Program-made: the position numbers and the translations under genes
NCBI RefSeq assembly: GCF_003205835.1
Contig: NZ_CP029773.1
Location: forward strand, 1,334,501-1,398,500
Direction of reading: 5' to 3'
Length of the DNA: 64,000 nucleotides
DNA from: Stenotrophomonas maltophilia
GTDB lineage: Bacteria > Pseudomonadota > Gammaproteobacteria > Xanthomonadales > Xanthomonadaceae
Part shown: piece by piece, positions 24,626 through 33,270 of the stretch
Layout: each line of letters begins with the position of its first letter
How positions within the stretch are numbered: the stretch's first letter is position 1
Notes under the pieces: generated by a model
What the model saw: only the letters and a program-made list of their open reading frames with translations
Databases searched by the model: none
Told to the model about the DNA's origin: nothing

Positions 24626-25789
24626 ATGTCCGCCAAATTCCGCTGGTTGCCCCTGTTGTGCCTGGCCCTGGCGGGCTGCAGTCAGCTGGAGAATCCGGGC
24701 AATGTGACCGCTGCCGACAAGGCGGCGCGGGCGCCGGCCAGCGATGGCGAGAACATGGTGTCGATCAATGCGGCTGACGCACCGCCACCGCCGGCGCCGC
24801 CGCGCAGCCGGGCGGATCGGCCGTGGCCGCAGGCGCAGTTGGAGAATGGCCGCGCCTGGGTCAGCTGCAGTACCGAGTACGCCGGTGAGGCGGGCGATGG
24901 CGTCGAGCTGGAAGGCCTGCAGCGCGAGCAGATTGCCCAGGCCCTGGCGCCGTGTGCCGAGCGTGGTCTGATGCGTGTGCGTTACGCCGGCAAGATCAAT
25001 CCGGGCTTCGCCGAAATGATGTGGCGACTTGCCGTGGTCGCCGATGAACAGAAGATCCACAAGCGCATCCTCGATCTGGACTCCAGCGGCGGCCAGGTGG
25101 AATCGGCGATCGTCGCCGGTGACAGCATCGGTGAATCGGGCTGGACCATCTGGGTGCGCGAAGGCTCGATCTGCCACAGCGCGTGCGTGTTCGTGCTGGC
25201 CGCCGGTGACAACCGCCTGCTGTCGGGCAAGGTCGGCATCCACCGCATGATGCGCATCAGTTCCAAGGCCACCTCGCGCGCCGAGCTCAACCGCGAGCTG
25301 CACGAGGTCTACGACAACGTAAAGGACTACCTGCAGCGCAACGGCGTGGCGGTGGGCGTGGCCGATCTGATGATGACGGTGCCCAACCGCAGCCTGCGCC
25401 TGCTGACGCCGGACGAACTACGCCAGTACGGTCTGGATGGCACCAACGCGGTGCAGGACGATCTGGAACGGATCAAGCAGATGCGCGCCTGCGGCGATGA
25501 CTTCGTGCAGCGCAAGGACGCGTTCCTGATCGCCTTCGACCAGCAGTGCAAGCGCGAAGGCGCCGACATGGAATCGATCAACAGCTGCGGCCAGGCACTG
25601 AAGCAGCGCTTCGGTTTCCCGGATGCGGTGTGCCCGGAAGAAAGCCCGCTGTCGGAAATCGATGTGGCGACGTTGCCGCCGGCACCGTCCGAGCCGCCGC
25701 CGGTGGCCGAACAGGCCCCGGCCGCAACCGGCACGCCGGCTGCGCAGGCCGATGCGGCGGCGGTGGAAGGCAGCGCCCACGCGCGCTGA
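24626..25789 (+). CDS. ClpP/crotonase-like periplasmic lipoprotein
   Basis: This is a 387-residue lipoprotein: signal peptide and lipobox LCLALAGC with Cys18, then a Pro/Ala-rich linker. A domain resembling the ClpP-like fold follows: RILDLDSSGGQVESAIVAGD, then SICHSACVFVLAAG with a Ser in the place of the nucleophile, then GKVGIHRM with the His. A Cys-containing helical part and a disordered Pro/Ala tail end the protein. Related COG3904-type proteins are uncharacterised, so protease activity is only inferred. In-frame starts at 24593 and 24608 exist; 24626 gives the best signal peptide. Confidence 0.72.
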   Translation: MSAKFRWLPLLCLALAGCSQLENPGNVTAADKAARAPASDGENMVSINAADAPPPPAPPRSRADRPWPQAQLENGRAWVSCSTEYAGEAGDGVELEGLQREQIAQALAPCAERGLMRVRYAGKINPGFAEMMWRLAVVADEQKIHKRILDLDSSGGQVESAIVAGDSIGESGWTIWVREGSICHSACVFVLAAGDNRLLSGKVGIHRMMRISSKATSRAELNRELHEVYDNVKDYLQRNGVAVGVADLMMTVPNRSLRLLTPDELRQYGLDGTNAVQDDLERIKQMRACGDDFVQRKDAFLIAFDQQCKREGADMESINSCGQALKQRFGFPDAVCPEESPLSEIDVATLPPAPSEPPPVAEQAPAATGTPAAQADAAAVEGSAHAR

Positions 25790-25847
25790 CGAACGGCTCA
25801 CTGCGCTGGCGTAGACTGCGGTTCTTTCCCGAGAACCGGCGGTGTCC

Positions 25848-26393
25848 ATGAAGCGCGTGCTCCTGCTGCTGTCCCTGCTGCCCCTGACTGTATTGGCGCA
25901 GGCACCTGCGCCGGCCACGCCCGCCCCGGCGCCCGCGCGTCCGGCCCCGTCATCGCCGGCGGCTGCGAAACCGGCCACGACCGGCGCTCCGGCGTTGACC
26001 GCCGCGCAGCAGGCGCAGGTGCAGAAGCAGGATGCGGAAATGGGCGCGGCCGCAGTGAAGGCCGCGCAGCTGGTTGATGCCAACCGCGCCGGCGAGTTGT
26101 GGGATGGCGCTTCGGCCGTCGCGCGCCGCGCAGTACCGAAGGCCGCCTTCGTCAGCCAGTTGACTACCGAGCGCACGCGCCTGGGCGCGCTGGCCGGGCG
26201 TGGCCAGCCGACCATCACCCGGGTCAAGTACAGCGCCGGTGCCGCTGTGCCGGAAGGGCTGTACATCAACGTCAGCTTCCCGACCCGTTTCGCCAACAGC
26301 GCGCAGCCAGTGCGCGAGCTGGTCTCGTTCCGTTTCGACGAGGACCAGGTGTGGCGCCTGGCCGGCTACAGCCTGCGTGCGTCTGCACCCTGA
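25848..26393 (+). CDS. DUF4019-domain exported protein
   Basis: This is a 181-residue secreted protein: signal peptide (MKRVLLLLSLLPLTVLAQA), a low-complexity Ala/Pro linker to about residue 50, then a DUF4019-type domain. Within it are AAVKAAQLVDANRAGELWDG, a Ser/Thr-rich turn, and the beta strands PEGLYINVSFPTRF and VWRLAGYSLR. Function is unknown; the fold resembles small alpha+beta domains that bind ligands or modify other exported proteins. It follows the ClpP-like lipoprotein by 58 bases and precedes the MAPEG gene by 11, so co-transcription is likely. Confidence 0.8.
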   Translation: MKRVLLLLSLLPLTVLAQAPAPATPAPAPARPAPSSPAAAKPATTGAPALTAAQQAQVQKQDAEMGAAAVKAAQLVDANRAGELWDGASAVARRAVPKAAFVSQLTTERTRLGALAGRGQPTITRVKYSAGAAVPEGLYINVSFPTRFANSAQPVRELVSFRFDEDQVWRLAGYSLRASAP

Positions 26394-26404
26394 GGAGATG
26401 ATCG

Positions 26405-26794
26405 ATGGCAACTGAACTGACGATGCTGGCCTGGTCGGTGCTGCTGGGCTTTGTCTACATCTTCGCCACCTCCACTGTAGTCACCCGCGAGCGCGGGATG
26501 AAGTGGAATGCCTCGGCACGCGATGGCGATGCAAAGCCGGTCAGCGCGCTGGCCGGTCGCCTGCAGCGTGCGCAGGCCAACTTCCTGGAAACCTTCCCGT
26601 TCTTCGCTGCCGCCGCGATTGCGGTGGTGGTGGCCGGGCGCGGCAACGACACCACGGCACTGGCCGCGCAGGCCTACTTCTGGGCGCGCGTGATCTACCT
26701 GCCGCTGTATGCCGCGGGTGTGCCCTACGTGCGCAGCCTGGTCTGGGCGGTGTCGCTGCTGTCGATCCTGGCGCTGGTGTTCGCGTTGTTGTGA
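26405..26794 (+). CDS. MAPEG-family membrane protein
   Basis: This is a 129-residue four-helix inner-membrane protein of the MAPEG superfamily (membrane glutathione and eicosanoid enzymes). The family-typical segment GRLQRAQANFLETFPFFAAA near residues 49-68 and the YFWARVIYLPLYAAGVPYVR loop are present. In bacteria these proteins are usually uncharacterised and some have glutathione transferase activity. A GAGGAG-like ribosome-binding site precedes the ATG. Confidence 0.87.
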   Translation: MATELTMLAWSVLLGFVYIFATSTVVTRERGMKWNASARDGDAKPVSALAGRLQRAQANFLETFPFFAAAAIAVVVAGRGNDTTALAAQAYFWARVIYLPLYAAGVPYVRSLVWAVSLLSILALVFALL

Positions 26795-26874
26795 TCCCGG
26801 CCTGATCCAGATCAAGGCCGGTCAGGTGCGCGGCGCTATGCTGGCCCGGACTGAATCAACGGCAGGAGGCGCGC

Positions 26875-28053
26875 ATGCGCAGGATGGATGTGGTGGTGGT
26901 CGGCGCTGGACCGGCGGGTCTGTGCTTCGCACGCGCGCTGGCCGGCAGTGGCCTGCAGGTCGGGCTGGTCGAAGTTCAACCGCGCCAGGCCCTGGCCGAA
27001 GCCGCTTTCGATGGCCGTGAGATCGCGCTGACCCATGCCTCGCGGCAGAGCATGGAGCAGCTGGGGCTGTGGCAGCGCCTGCCGCAGGCCGAAGTCGCTG
27101 AACTGCGCGATGCCAAGGTGATGAACGGCGGCTCGCCGTTCGCGCTGACCTTCGCCAGCAGCCAGGTCGACGGCCAGCCGCTGGGCTGGCTGGTGCCCAA
27201 CCATCTGATCCGCCGCGCTGCGTGGGATGCCGTGCAGGGGCAGGACGGCCTGGAACTGTTCGATGGGCGCAAGGTGCTGGGCGTGCAGGCCGATGCGCAG
27301 GGCCACGTGGTCACACTCGATGACGGCAGCCAACTGCACGCGCGCCTGCTGGTCGCCGCTGACAGCCGCTTCTCCGCCACCCGCCGCATGCTCGGCATCG
27401 GTGCGCAGATGCGCGACTTCGGCAAGTCGATGCTGGTGTGCCGCATGCAGGTCGAGCGCGACCATCACCACACTGCCTGGGAATGGTTCGGCTACGGCCG
27501 CACCATGGCGCTGCTGCCACTCAACGAGGGCCAGGCATCGGCGGTGATCACGCTGCCGCCGCGGCAGATCGAGGAGCTGCTGGCGATGGATGAGGTGGCC
27601 TTCGGTGAGGCCATCAGCGGTTGCTTTGAGCACCGCCTGGGCCGGATGCAGCCGGTGGCCACGCCGCAGGCGTATCCGCTGGTGGGGGTGTACGCGCACC
27701 GTTTCGTCGGCGAGCGTTCGGCGCTGATCGGCGATGCCGCCGTCGGCATGCACCCGGTCACCGCGCATGGCTTCAACCTGGGACTGGCCAGCGCACAGCG
27801 GCTCGCACAGGGCATCGTCGCGCAGCAGCGACGTGGTGCCGACATTGCCGCCGCCGGCATGCTGGCCAGCTACCAGCGTGGTCACCGGCTGGCGTCGCGG
27901 CCGCTGTACGAGGCCACCAATGCAATCGCCAGCCTGTACACCGACGATCGTCGCCCGGCGCGGCTGCTGCGCGCGGCGGGCCTGCGTCTGGCACAAGGCG
28001 TGGCACCGTTCAGGCAGCTGATCGCCTCACACCTGACCCAGCGCGTGGCCTGA
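26875..28053 (+). CDS. UbiH/UbiM-family FAD monooxygenase
   Basis: This is a flavin hydroxylase of the UbiH/UbiF/Coq6 family, expected to hydroxylate the ubiquinone ring. Its 392 residues have the N-terminal dinucleotide fold VVVGAGPAGLCFARALAG, a DG-type motif in LLVAADSRFSATRR, and the FAD ribityl-binding segment ALIGDAAVGMHPVTAHGFN. The loop HHHTAWEWFGYGRTMALLPL is in the usual substrate region. Divergence from UbiH, UbiI and UbiF suggests the UbiM type, but this cannot be settled without a tree. It stands apart from other ubi genes. Confidence 0.82.
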   Translation: MRRMDVVVVGAGPAGLCFARALAGSGLQVGLVEVQPRQALAEAAFDGREIALTHASRQSMEQLGLWQRLPQAEVAELRDAKVMNGGSPFALTFASSQVDGQPLGWLVPNHLIRRAAWDAVQGQDGLELFDGRKVLGVQADAQGHVVTLDDGSQLHARLLVAADSRFSATRRMLGIGAQMRDFGKSMLVCRMQVERDHHHTAWEWFGYGRTMALLPLNEGQASAVITLPPRQIEELLAMDEVAFGEAISGCFEHRLGRMQPVATPQAYPLVGVYAHRFVGERSALIGDAAVGMHPVTAHGFNLGLASAQRLAQGIVAQQRRGADIAAAGMLASYQRGHRLASRPLYEATNAIASLYTDDRRPARLLRAAGLRLAQGVAPFRQLIASHLTQRVA

Positions 28054-28078
28054 ACCGGTTCAGATCAGCCCGTTCAGA

Positions 28079-28300
28079 TCATCCGGCGGCCAGCACCCGG
28101 ATCTGGCTGTCGGCGAATTCGACCACCTGGCCTGCGCGGATCTTGCAGGCCTTGCGCAGTTCGACTTCGCCATCGACCCGTACCTGGCCTTCGCTGATGA
28201 CCATCTTGGCCTCGCCGCCACTGGTGACCAGGTCGGCCAGCTTGAGCAACTGCTTGAGTTCGACGTAGTCACCGTCGAGGTCGAATTCGAGAATCTGCAT
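28079..28300 (-). CDS. S4-domain RNA-binding protein (YbcJ-like)
   Basis: This is a 73-residue protein that is essentially one S4 RNA-binding domain: YVELKQLLKLADLVTSGGEA, then ISEGQVRVDGEVELRKACKI, then the terminal strand VEFADSQIRVLAAG. It is the size of YbcJ/YaaA-type stand-alone S4 proteins, which bind RNA, probably rRNA. The start at 28300 (MQILEFDLDGD) is chosen because upstream in-frame sequence is a non-coding stretch. It is convergent with the UbiH-like gene. Confidence 0.87.
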   Translation of the reverse strand: MQILEFDLDGDYVELKQLLKLADLVTSGGEAKMVISEGQVRVDGEVELRKACKIRAGQVVEFADSQIRVLAAG

Positions 28301-28531
28301 GGAGCGGGGTTCCTGGGGAAGGGCGCAGCCAGCGGCCGGGCCGGTGAAGAGGGCGCGTATTGTGCGCCAGCGCGGGGCATGACGGCACGCGCACGGAAAG
28401 CTGTACGCGTTGTTCAGGATCAATGCGGTATCATTCCGCTCTGAGCGAGTGAAATCTCCTCCGACCGAGCAGCGCCAGGGCACGCGATAAGAAGGGCGCC
28501 CAAAGCGCGGACCATCACCTTTTTTATCGCA

Positions 28532-28553
28532 CTGCCAGGAAGACGGCAGTGTC
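28532..28553 (+). promoter_or_regulatory. Hairpin in the leader of the DEAD-box gene
   Basis: CACTGCC-AGGAAGAC-GGCAGTG is a seven-base-pair stem ending four bases before the GGAG ribosome-binding site of the helicase gene. It could regulate translation or RNA stability. Confidence 0.45.
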
Positions 28554-28566
28554 TTCGGAGTTCCCC

Positions 28567-30513
28567 ATGTCCCAAGATTCCCAAGCGCCGCTGCAGTTTG
28601 CGCAGCTCGGCCTGTCCGAGCCCGTGATGCAGGCGGTCACCGCCATCGGCTACGAAACCCCGTCGCCGATCCAGGCCGCCACCATCCCGGCGATGCTGGA
28701 AGGCCGCGACGTGCTGGGCCAGGCCCAGACCGGCACCGGCAAGACCGCTGCCTTCGCGCTGCCGGTACTGTCCAACATCGACCTGCAGCAGATCAAGCCG
28801 CAGGCCCTGATCCTGGCACCGACCCGCGAACTGGCCATCCAGGTTGCCGAGGCGTTCCAGTCCTATTCGTCGAAGATCCCGGGCTTCCGCGTGCTGCCGG
28901 TGTACGGCGGCCAGCCGTACGGCCAGCAGCTGTCGGCGCTGCGTCGCGGTGTGCACATCGTGGTCGGTACCCCCGGCCGTGTGATCGACCACCTGGACCG
29001 CAGCACCCTGGACCTGTCCGAGCTGAAGACGCTGGTGCTGGACGAAGCCGATGAAATGCTGCGCATGGGCTTCATCGACGACGTCGAAGCCGTGCTGAAG
29101 AAGCTGCCGGAGCAGCGCCAGGTGGCCCTGTTCTCGGCCACCATGCCGCCGCAGATCCGCCGCATCGCGCAGACCTACCTGCAGGACCCGGTGGAAGTGA
29201 CCATCGCGGCCAAGACCACCACCTCGGCCAACATCCGCCAGCGTTACTGGTGGGTGAGCGGCATGCACAAGCTGGACGCGCTGACCCGCATCCTGGAAGT
29301 CGAGCCGTTCGACGCGATGATCATCTTCGCGCGCACCAAGGCCGGCACCGAAGAACTGGCCAGCAAGCTGCAGGCCCGTGGCCTGGCCGCTGCCGCGATC
29401 AACGGTGACATGCAGCAGGCCCAGCGTGAGCGCACCATCGCCATGCTGAAGGAAGGCAAGCTGGACATCCTGGTCGCCACCGACGTGGCTGCCCGCGGTC
29501 TGGACGTGGAGCGCATCAGCCACGTGCTGAACTACGACATCCCGTACGACACCGAAAGCTACGTGCACCGCATCGGCCGTACCGGTCGTGCCGGCCGCAG
29601 CGGCGAGGCGATCCTGTTCGCCACCCCGCGCGAGAAGGGCATGCTGCGCCAGATCGAGCGCGCCACCCGCCAGCCGATTGAAGAAATGCAGCTGCCGAGC
29701 GTGGAAGCGGTCAACGACACCCGCATCAACAAGTTCACCTCGCGCATCAGCGAAACCCTCGGCGCCGGTGGCCTGGACTTCTACCGCCAGCTGCTGGAGC
29801 GTTTCGAGAACGAGCAGAACGTGCCGGCCATTGAAGTGGCTGCCGCGCTGGCCAAGATGCTGCAGGGTGACACCCCGTTCCTGCTGCAGCCGCCGGTGCG
29901 TGCCCCGCGTGAAGAGCGCGCACCGCGCGAACGCTTCGACCGTGGTGACCGCCCGGAACGCGGTGATCGCTTCGACCGCAACGAGCGTGGTCCGCGCTTC
30001 GAGCGTGGCCCGCGCCGTGACGACGCCGAAGGTGGTTTCGAGCAGCGCCCGCGCCGCGAGGTTCCGCCGCGTGGTGCGCCGGAGCAGGGCATGGAGACCT
30101 ACCGCATTTCGGTCGGCCACCAGCACGGCGTGAAGCCGGCCAACATCGTCGGCGCCATCGCCAACGAAGCTGGCCTGGAAAGCCGTTTCATCGGCCGCAT
30201 CGACATCCACGATGACTTCTCGCTGCTGGACCTTCCGGCACAGATGCCGCCGGACGTGCTGTCGCACCTGCAGAAGGTCTGGGTGTCCGGCCAGCAGCTG
30301 CAGATGCGTGCGCTGGCCCCGGGTGAAGACACCAACCCGGCCCCGCGTCCGTTCAAGCCGCGCTTTGACAAGCGTGGTCCGGGCGGCCCGGGTGGCCCGC
30401 GTCGTGGTGGCCCGGGCGGTCCGGGTGGCCACGGTGGCGACCGCGGCGGTGACCGCGACAGCCGCCCGCCGCGTCGTGACGGCTTCAAGCCGCGCGGCCC
30501 GCGCAGCTACTGA
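28567..30513 (+). CDS. deaD: ATP-dependent DEAD-box RNA helicase (DeaD/CsdA type)
   Basis: This 648-residue helicase unwinds RNA in ribosome assembly and mRNA decay, especially in the cold. Motifs in order: Q motif and IGYETPSPIQ, Walker A AQTGTGKTAA, PTRELAIQ, DEAD box LVLDEADEMLRMGF, SAT in FSATMPPQIRR, RGLDVERI and HRIGRTGRAGR. After a dimerisation and RNA-binding region comes a C-terminal DbpA-like RNA-binding fold (METYRISVGHQHGVKPANIV), with Arg/Gly-rich tails. The start at 28567 follows GGAG. The ~130-base leader is long and can form a hairpin, as in cold-shock leaders. Confidence 0.93.
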   Translation: MSQDSQAPLQFAQLGLSEPVMQAVTAIGYETPSPIQAATIPAMLEGRDVLGQAQTGTGKTAAFALPVLSNIDLQQIKPQALILAPTRELAIQVAEAFQSYSSKIPGFRVLPVYGGQPYGQQLSALRRGVHIVVGTPGRVIDHLDRSTLDLSELKTLVLDEADEMLRMGFIDDVEAVLKKLPEQRQVALFSATMPPQIRRIAQTYLQDPVEVTIAAKTTTSANIRQRYWWVSGMHKLDALTRILEVEPFDAMIIFARTKAGTEELASKLQARGLAAAAINGDMQQAQRERTIAMLKEGKLDILVATDVAARGLDVERISHVLNYDIPYDTESYVHRIGRTGRAGRSGEAILFATPREKGMLRQIERATRQPIEEMQLPSVEAVNDTRINKFTSRISETLGAGGLDFYRQLLERFENEQNVPAIEVAAALAKMLQGDTPFLLQPPVRAPREERAPRERFDRGDRPERGDRFDRNERGPRFERGPRRDDAEGGFEQRPRREVPPRGAPEQGMETYRISVGHQHGVKPANIVGAIANEAGLESRFIGRIDIHDDFSLLDLPAQMPPDVLSHLQKVWVSGQQLQMRALAPGEDTNPAPRPFKPRFDKRGPGGPGGPRRGGPGGPGGHGGDRGGDRDSRPPRRDGFKPRGPRSY

Positions 30514-30529
30514 GCGGCAACGTAGCGAT

Positions 30530-30559
30530 GACAACGCCAGCCTTCGGGCTGGCGTTGTC
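30530..30559 (+). terminator. Hairpin after deaD
   Basis: GACAACGCCAGCC-TTCG-GGCTGGCGTTGTC is a perfect 13-bp stem with a stable TTCG tetraloop, 17 bases after the stop. The T-run is weak, so it may be an mRNA-end stabiliser as much as a terminator. Confidence 0.7.
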
Positions 30560-30573
30560 CGTTCCGCCGCTGG

Positions 30574-30655
30574 AAAAGGGGACGGAGGGGATTAAGTCGT
30601 ATATGGCAGGCCACGCGCTTATGCCGAAAACGACTTAATCCCCTCCGTCCCTTTT
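30574..30655. repeat. 26-bp inverted-repeat element (copy 2)
   Basis: The left arm (30574-30599) is identical to that at 10148, and the right arm (30631-30655) has a one-base deletion. The spacer is 31 bases and unrelated to copy 1. It ends in a T run. Confidence 0.88.
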
Positions 30656-30739
30656 TTCGCATGGCCAACACATTGCCGGTCCTAGGCTGATCCGGTTCCA
30701 AGGGAGGTTGTCACCGCAGCACATTCGGGGGGATCCGGG

Positions 30740-33160
30740 ATGGGTAGGAGTGGCACGGACCAACAGCGTCGGCGGGTACCGATGACCCGCGGCCTGGGAC
30801 TGCGATTTGCGTTGCTGACGGGCATGGCGATCGGATTGGTCGCGTTGTCCGCCTTGATCCAGGAACTGCAGGCGGCCTCCACCGCCTGGATCGCCGGCCA
30901 GGGCTACTGGTCGCGTGGTCAGCAGGAAGCCACCGCCGCGCTCAGCCGTTATCTGGCGCGGGGGAATGCCCAGGACCTGGACGATGCACGCCAGGCCCTG
31001 CAGGTGCCATTGGGTGATCTGCAGGCGCGGCTTGCGCTGGAACAGGCCGAGCCGGATGAAGCCAAAGCCCGGCAGGGTTTCCTGCAGGGCGGCAACGCGC
31101 GTGCCGACATTCCGCGGCTGGTGTTCTCCTTCCGCCATGCACGTGACATCGGCGCATTCCGCGAGGCGACCGCGTTGTGGCGGCAGACCGATGGTGACCT
31201 GATGGCGGTGCAGCGCCTGGTCGACGAGCTGCAGCTGCGGCATGACGAAAGCGCCTTGCCTGCGCCTGTCCGTGACCGTTACCTGCAGCAGCTGCGCGAT
31301 CTCGATCGTCGGTTGCAGGTACTGGCGCAGGCGTTCTCGCAGGCGCTGCTGCGGATGGCCACGATGGTACGGATCGCGACGCTGGTGGTCGGTGGCCTGT
31401 CGGTGCTGGCGATCAGCCTGATGGCGGTGGCGCTGGCGCGTCGTGTCGGCAAGGATCTGACCGAGCACGAAAGCCGCTTTCGTGCGGCGTTCTACCAGGC
31501 CAACGTGGGCATGCTCAAGCTCGACACCGATGGCAAGGTGATCGAAGCCAACCAGGCGATGGCCGATATCCTCGATTATCGACGTGACATGCTGCTGCAG
31601 ATGTCACTGCACGACCTGCTGATGGAAGGCGAGCTGGTCATCGATGGGGTGGGCCGCATTGACTGGGACCGGCAGCTGCGGCCAAGCGAACTGCGCTTCC
31701 GGCGCCGCGACGGCAGCCTGGTCTGGGGGCGTTGGAGTGGTACCGGCGTGCACAGCAGTGGTGGCCTGTCGGTGTTCGCGATCATCGAGGATGTCAGCCA
31801 GAACCACGCATTGGCACGTGAGATCGAGCATCACGCCAGCCACGATCCGCTGACCGGCCTGATCAACCGCCGCGAGATCGAACGCCTGCTGGAACGTTCG
31901 CTGCTGCAGGTGCGCAGCGAGGGCGGCACGCATTCGCTGTGCTACATCAACCTGGATCACTTCAAGCTGGTCAACGACAGCTTCGGCCATGCTGCGGGTG
32001 ACCAGATGCTGCGCAGTTTCGCCGATTACCTGGTGGCGGCGGTGCGTGATGGCGACTGGGTCGGCCGGCTGGGTGCCGACGAGTTCGCGGTGTTTCTCGC
32101 CCATGCCGGCCAGGACGAAGCCAAGCGCGTGCTGCAGCGGGTGATCCGCAACCTGGGCCAGGCCACGTTCCCGATCAGCGAGGGCAGCCCGCAGTTGAGC
32201 TGCAGCATCGGCGTGGTCGAGGTCAGTGCCGAGGCGCCGGACGCGAACTGGTTGATGAGCGCCGCCGACAGCGCCTGCTATGCGGCCAAGCAGGCCGGTC
32301 GCAACCGCGTGCACTGCTTCAACGAGAACCGGATGGCGCTGGAGGAGCGGCGGCAGGAGGCCGAGCGTCTGCAGGGTGTCAGCCTGGCCATGGCGGAGAA
32401 TCGCATGCTGCTGTACGCGCAGCGCATCGCCCGCGTGGGCGATCCGTCCTACCTGCACTACGAAGTGCTGGTGCGCATGCGCGGTACCGATGGCAGCCTG
32501 CACCTGCCCGGTCAGTTCATGCCGGCGGTGGAGCGCTATGGCATGGCGGTGGCGCTGGACCGGCACGTGCTCGGGCTGTTGTTCCGCCACCTGCAGGTCT
32601 GCCCGGCGCACGTGCGCCAGCTGGGCCTGTGCAACGTCAATGTGTCCGCGCAGTCGATCGCCGAGCCGGGGTTCCTTGCCTTCGTCTGCGACCTGCTCGA
32701 GCGCAACCGCGCATTGGCCTCCAAGCTGTGCTTCGAGATCACCGAGACCGCAGCGATCAGCAATCTCAGCCAGGCCCGGGCGTTCATCGACGCCGTGAAG
32801 GCGCGCGGCTGCCGGATGGCGCTGGATGACTTCGGCTCCGGCCTGTCCTCGTTCGGCTACCTGCGCCAGCTGCCGGCCGACATCCTGAAGATCGATGGTG
32901 CGTTCGTGCGCGACATGGATACCGACCCGGTCAGCCACGCCACCGTGCGCGCGATCAGCGAGCTGGGACGTGAGCTGCAGATGGAGGTGGTGGCCGAATG
33001 GGTGGAGACCGCCGAAGTGGCGGGTGCGCTGACCCGGCTCGGTGTGCAGGGCCTGCAGGGCTACGCGATCGAGCGGCCGCAGCCGCTGGAACGGATGACC
33101 CTGGCCGATCTGCGCCCGGTGCGGCTGGTCGCGGTGAAAGGGCCGCAGGGGGCTGGCTGA
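30740..33160 (+). CDS. Membrane GADEF-EVL protein (c-di-GMP phosphodiesterase/sensor)
   Basis: This is an 806-residue inner-membrane c-di-GMP protein. A transmembrane helix (~18-40) and a periplasmic helical domain are followed by a second helix (~215-232), PAS (~246-355), GGDEF (~373-540) and EAL (~550-790). The diguanylate cyclase signature reads GRLGADEFAVF, so GGDEF is GADEF (about residue 444). An RDGD inhibitory-site motif five residues before it is kept. The EAL signature is YEVLVRM. Catalytic phosphodiesterase motifs NVSAQSI, CFEITETA and DDFGSGLSSFGYL are present. A phosphodiesterase with a c-di-GMP-binding GADEF domain is most likely. An ATG at 30782 is an alternative start. Confidence 0.88.
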   Translation: MGRSGTDQQRRRVPMTRGLGLRFALLTGMAIGLVALSALIQELQAASTAWIAGQGYWSRGQQEATAALSRYLARGNAQDLDDARQALQVPLGDLQARLALEQAEPDEAKARQGFLQGGNARADIPRLVFSFRHARDIGAFREATALWRQTDGDLMAVQRLVDELQLRHDESALPAPVRDRYLQQLRDLDRRLQVLAQAFSQALLRMATMVRIATLVVGGLSVLAISLMAVALARRVGKDLTEHESRFRAAFYQANVGMLKLDTDGKVIEANQAMADILDYRRDMLLQMSLHDLLMEGELVIDGVGRIDWDRQLRPSELRFRRRDGSLVWGRWSGTGVHSSGGLSVFAIIEDVSQNHALAREIEHHASHDPLTGLINRREIERLLERSLLQVRSEGGTHSLCYINLDHFKLVNDSFGHAAGDQMLRSFADYLVAAVRDGDWVGRLGADEFAVFLAHAGQDEAKRVLQRVIRNLGQATFPISEGSPQLSCSIGVVEVSAEAPDANWLMSAADSACYAAKQAGRNRVHCFNENRMALEERRQEAERLQGVSLAMAENRMLLYAQRIARVGDPSYLHYEVLVRMRGTDGSLHLPGQFMPAVERYGMAVALDRHVLGLLFRHLQVCPAHVRQLGLCNVNVSAQSIAEPGFLAFVCDLLERNRALASKLCFEITETAAISNLSQARAFIDAVKARGCRMALDDFGSGLSSFGYLRQLPADILKIDGAFVRDMDTDPVSHATVRAISELGRELQMEVVAEWVETAEVAGALTRLGVQGLQGYAIERPQPLERMTLADLRPVRLVAVKGPQGAG

Positions 33161-33270
33161 ATGGCTTGGCGGCGACTTTGGTCTACACGTGCGACGCACG
33201 TCCGGCTGCGATAATGCGCGCCAGGGGCGACGCGCAGTGGGCGCGGACGTAAGCAGGAACAGGATGTGGC

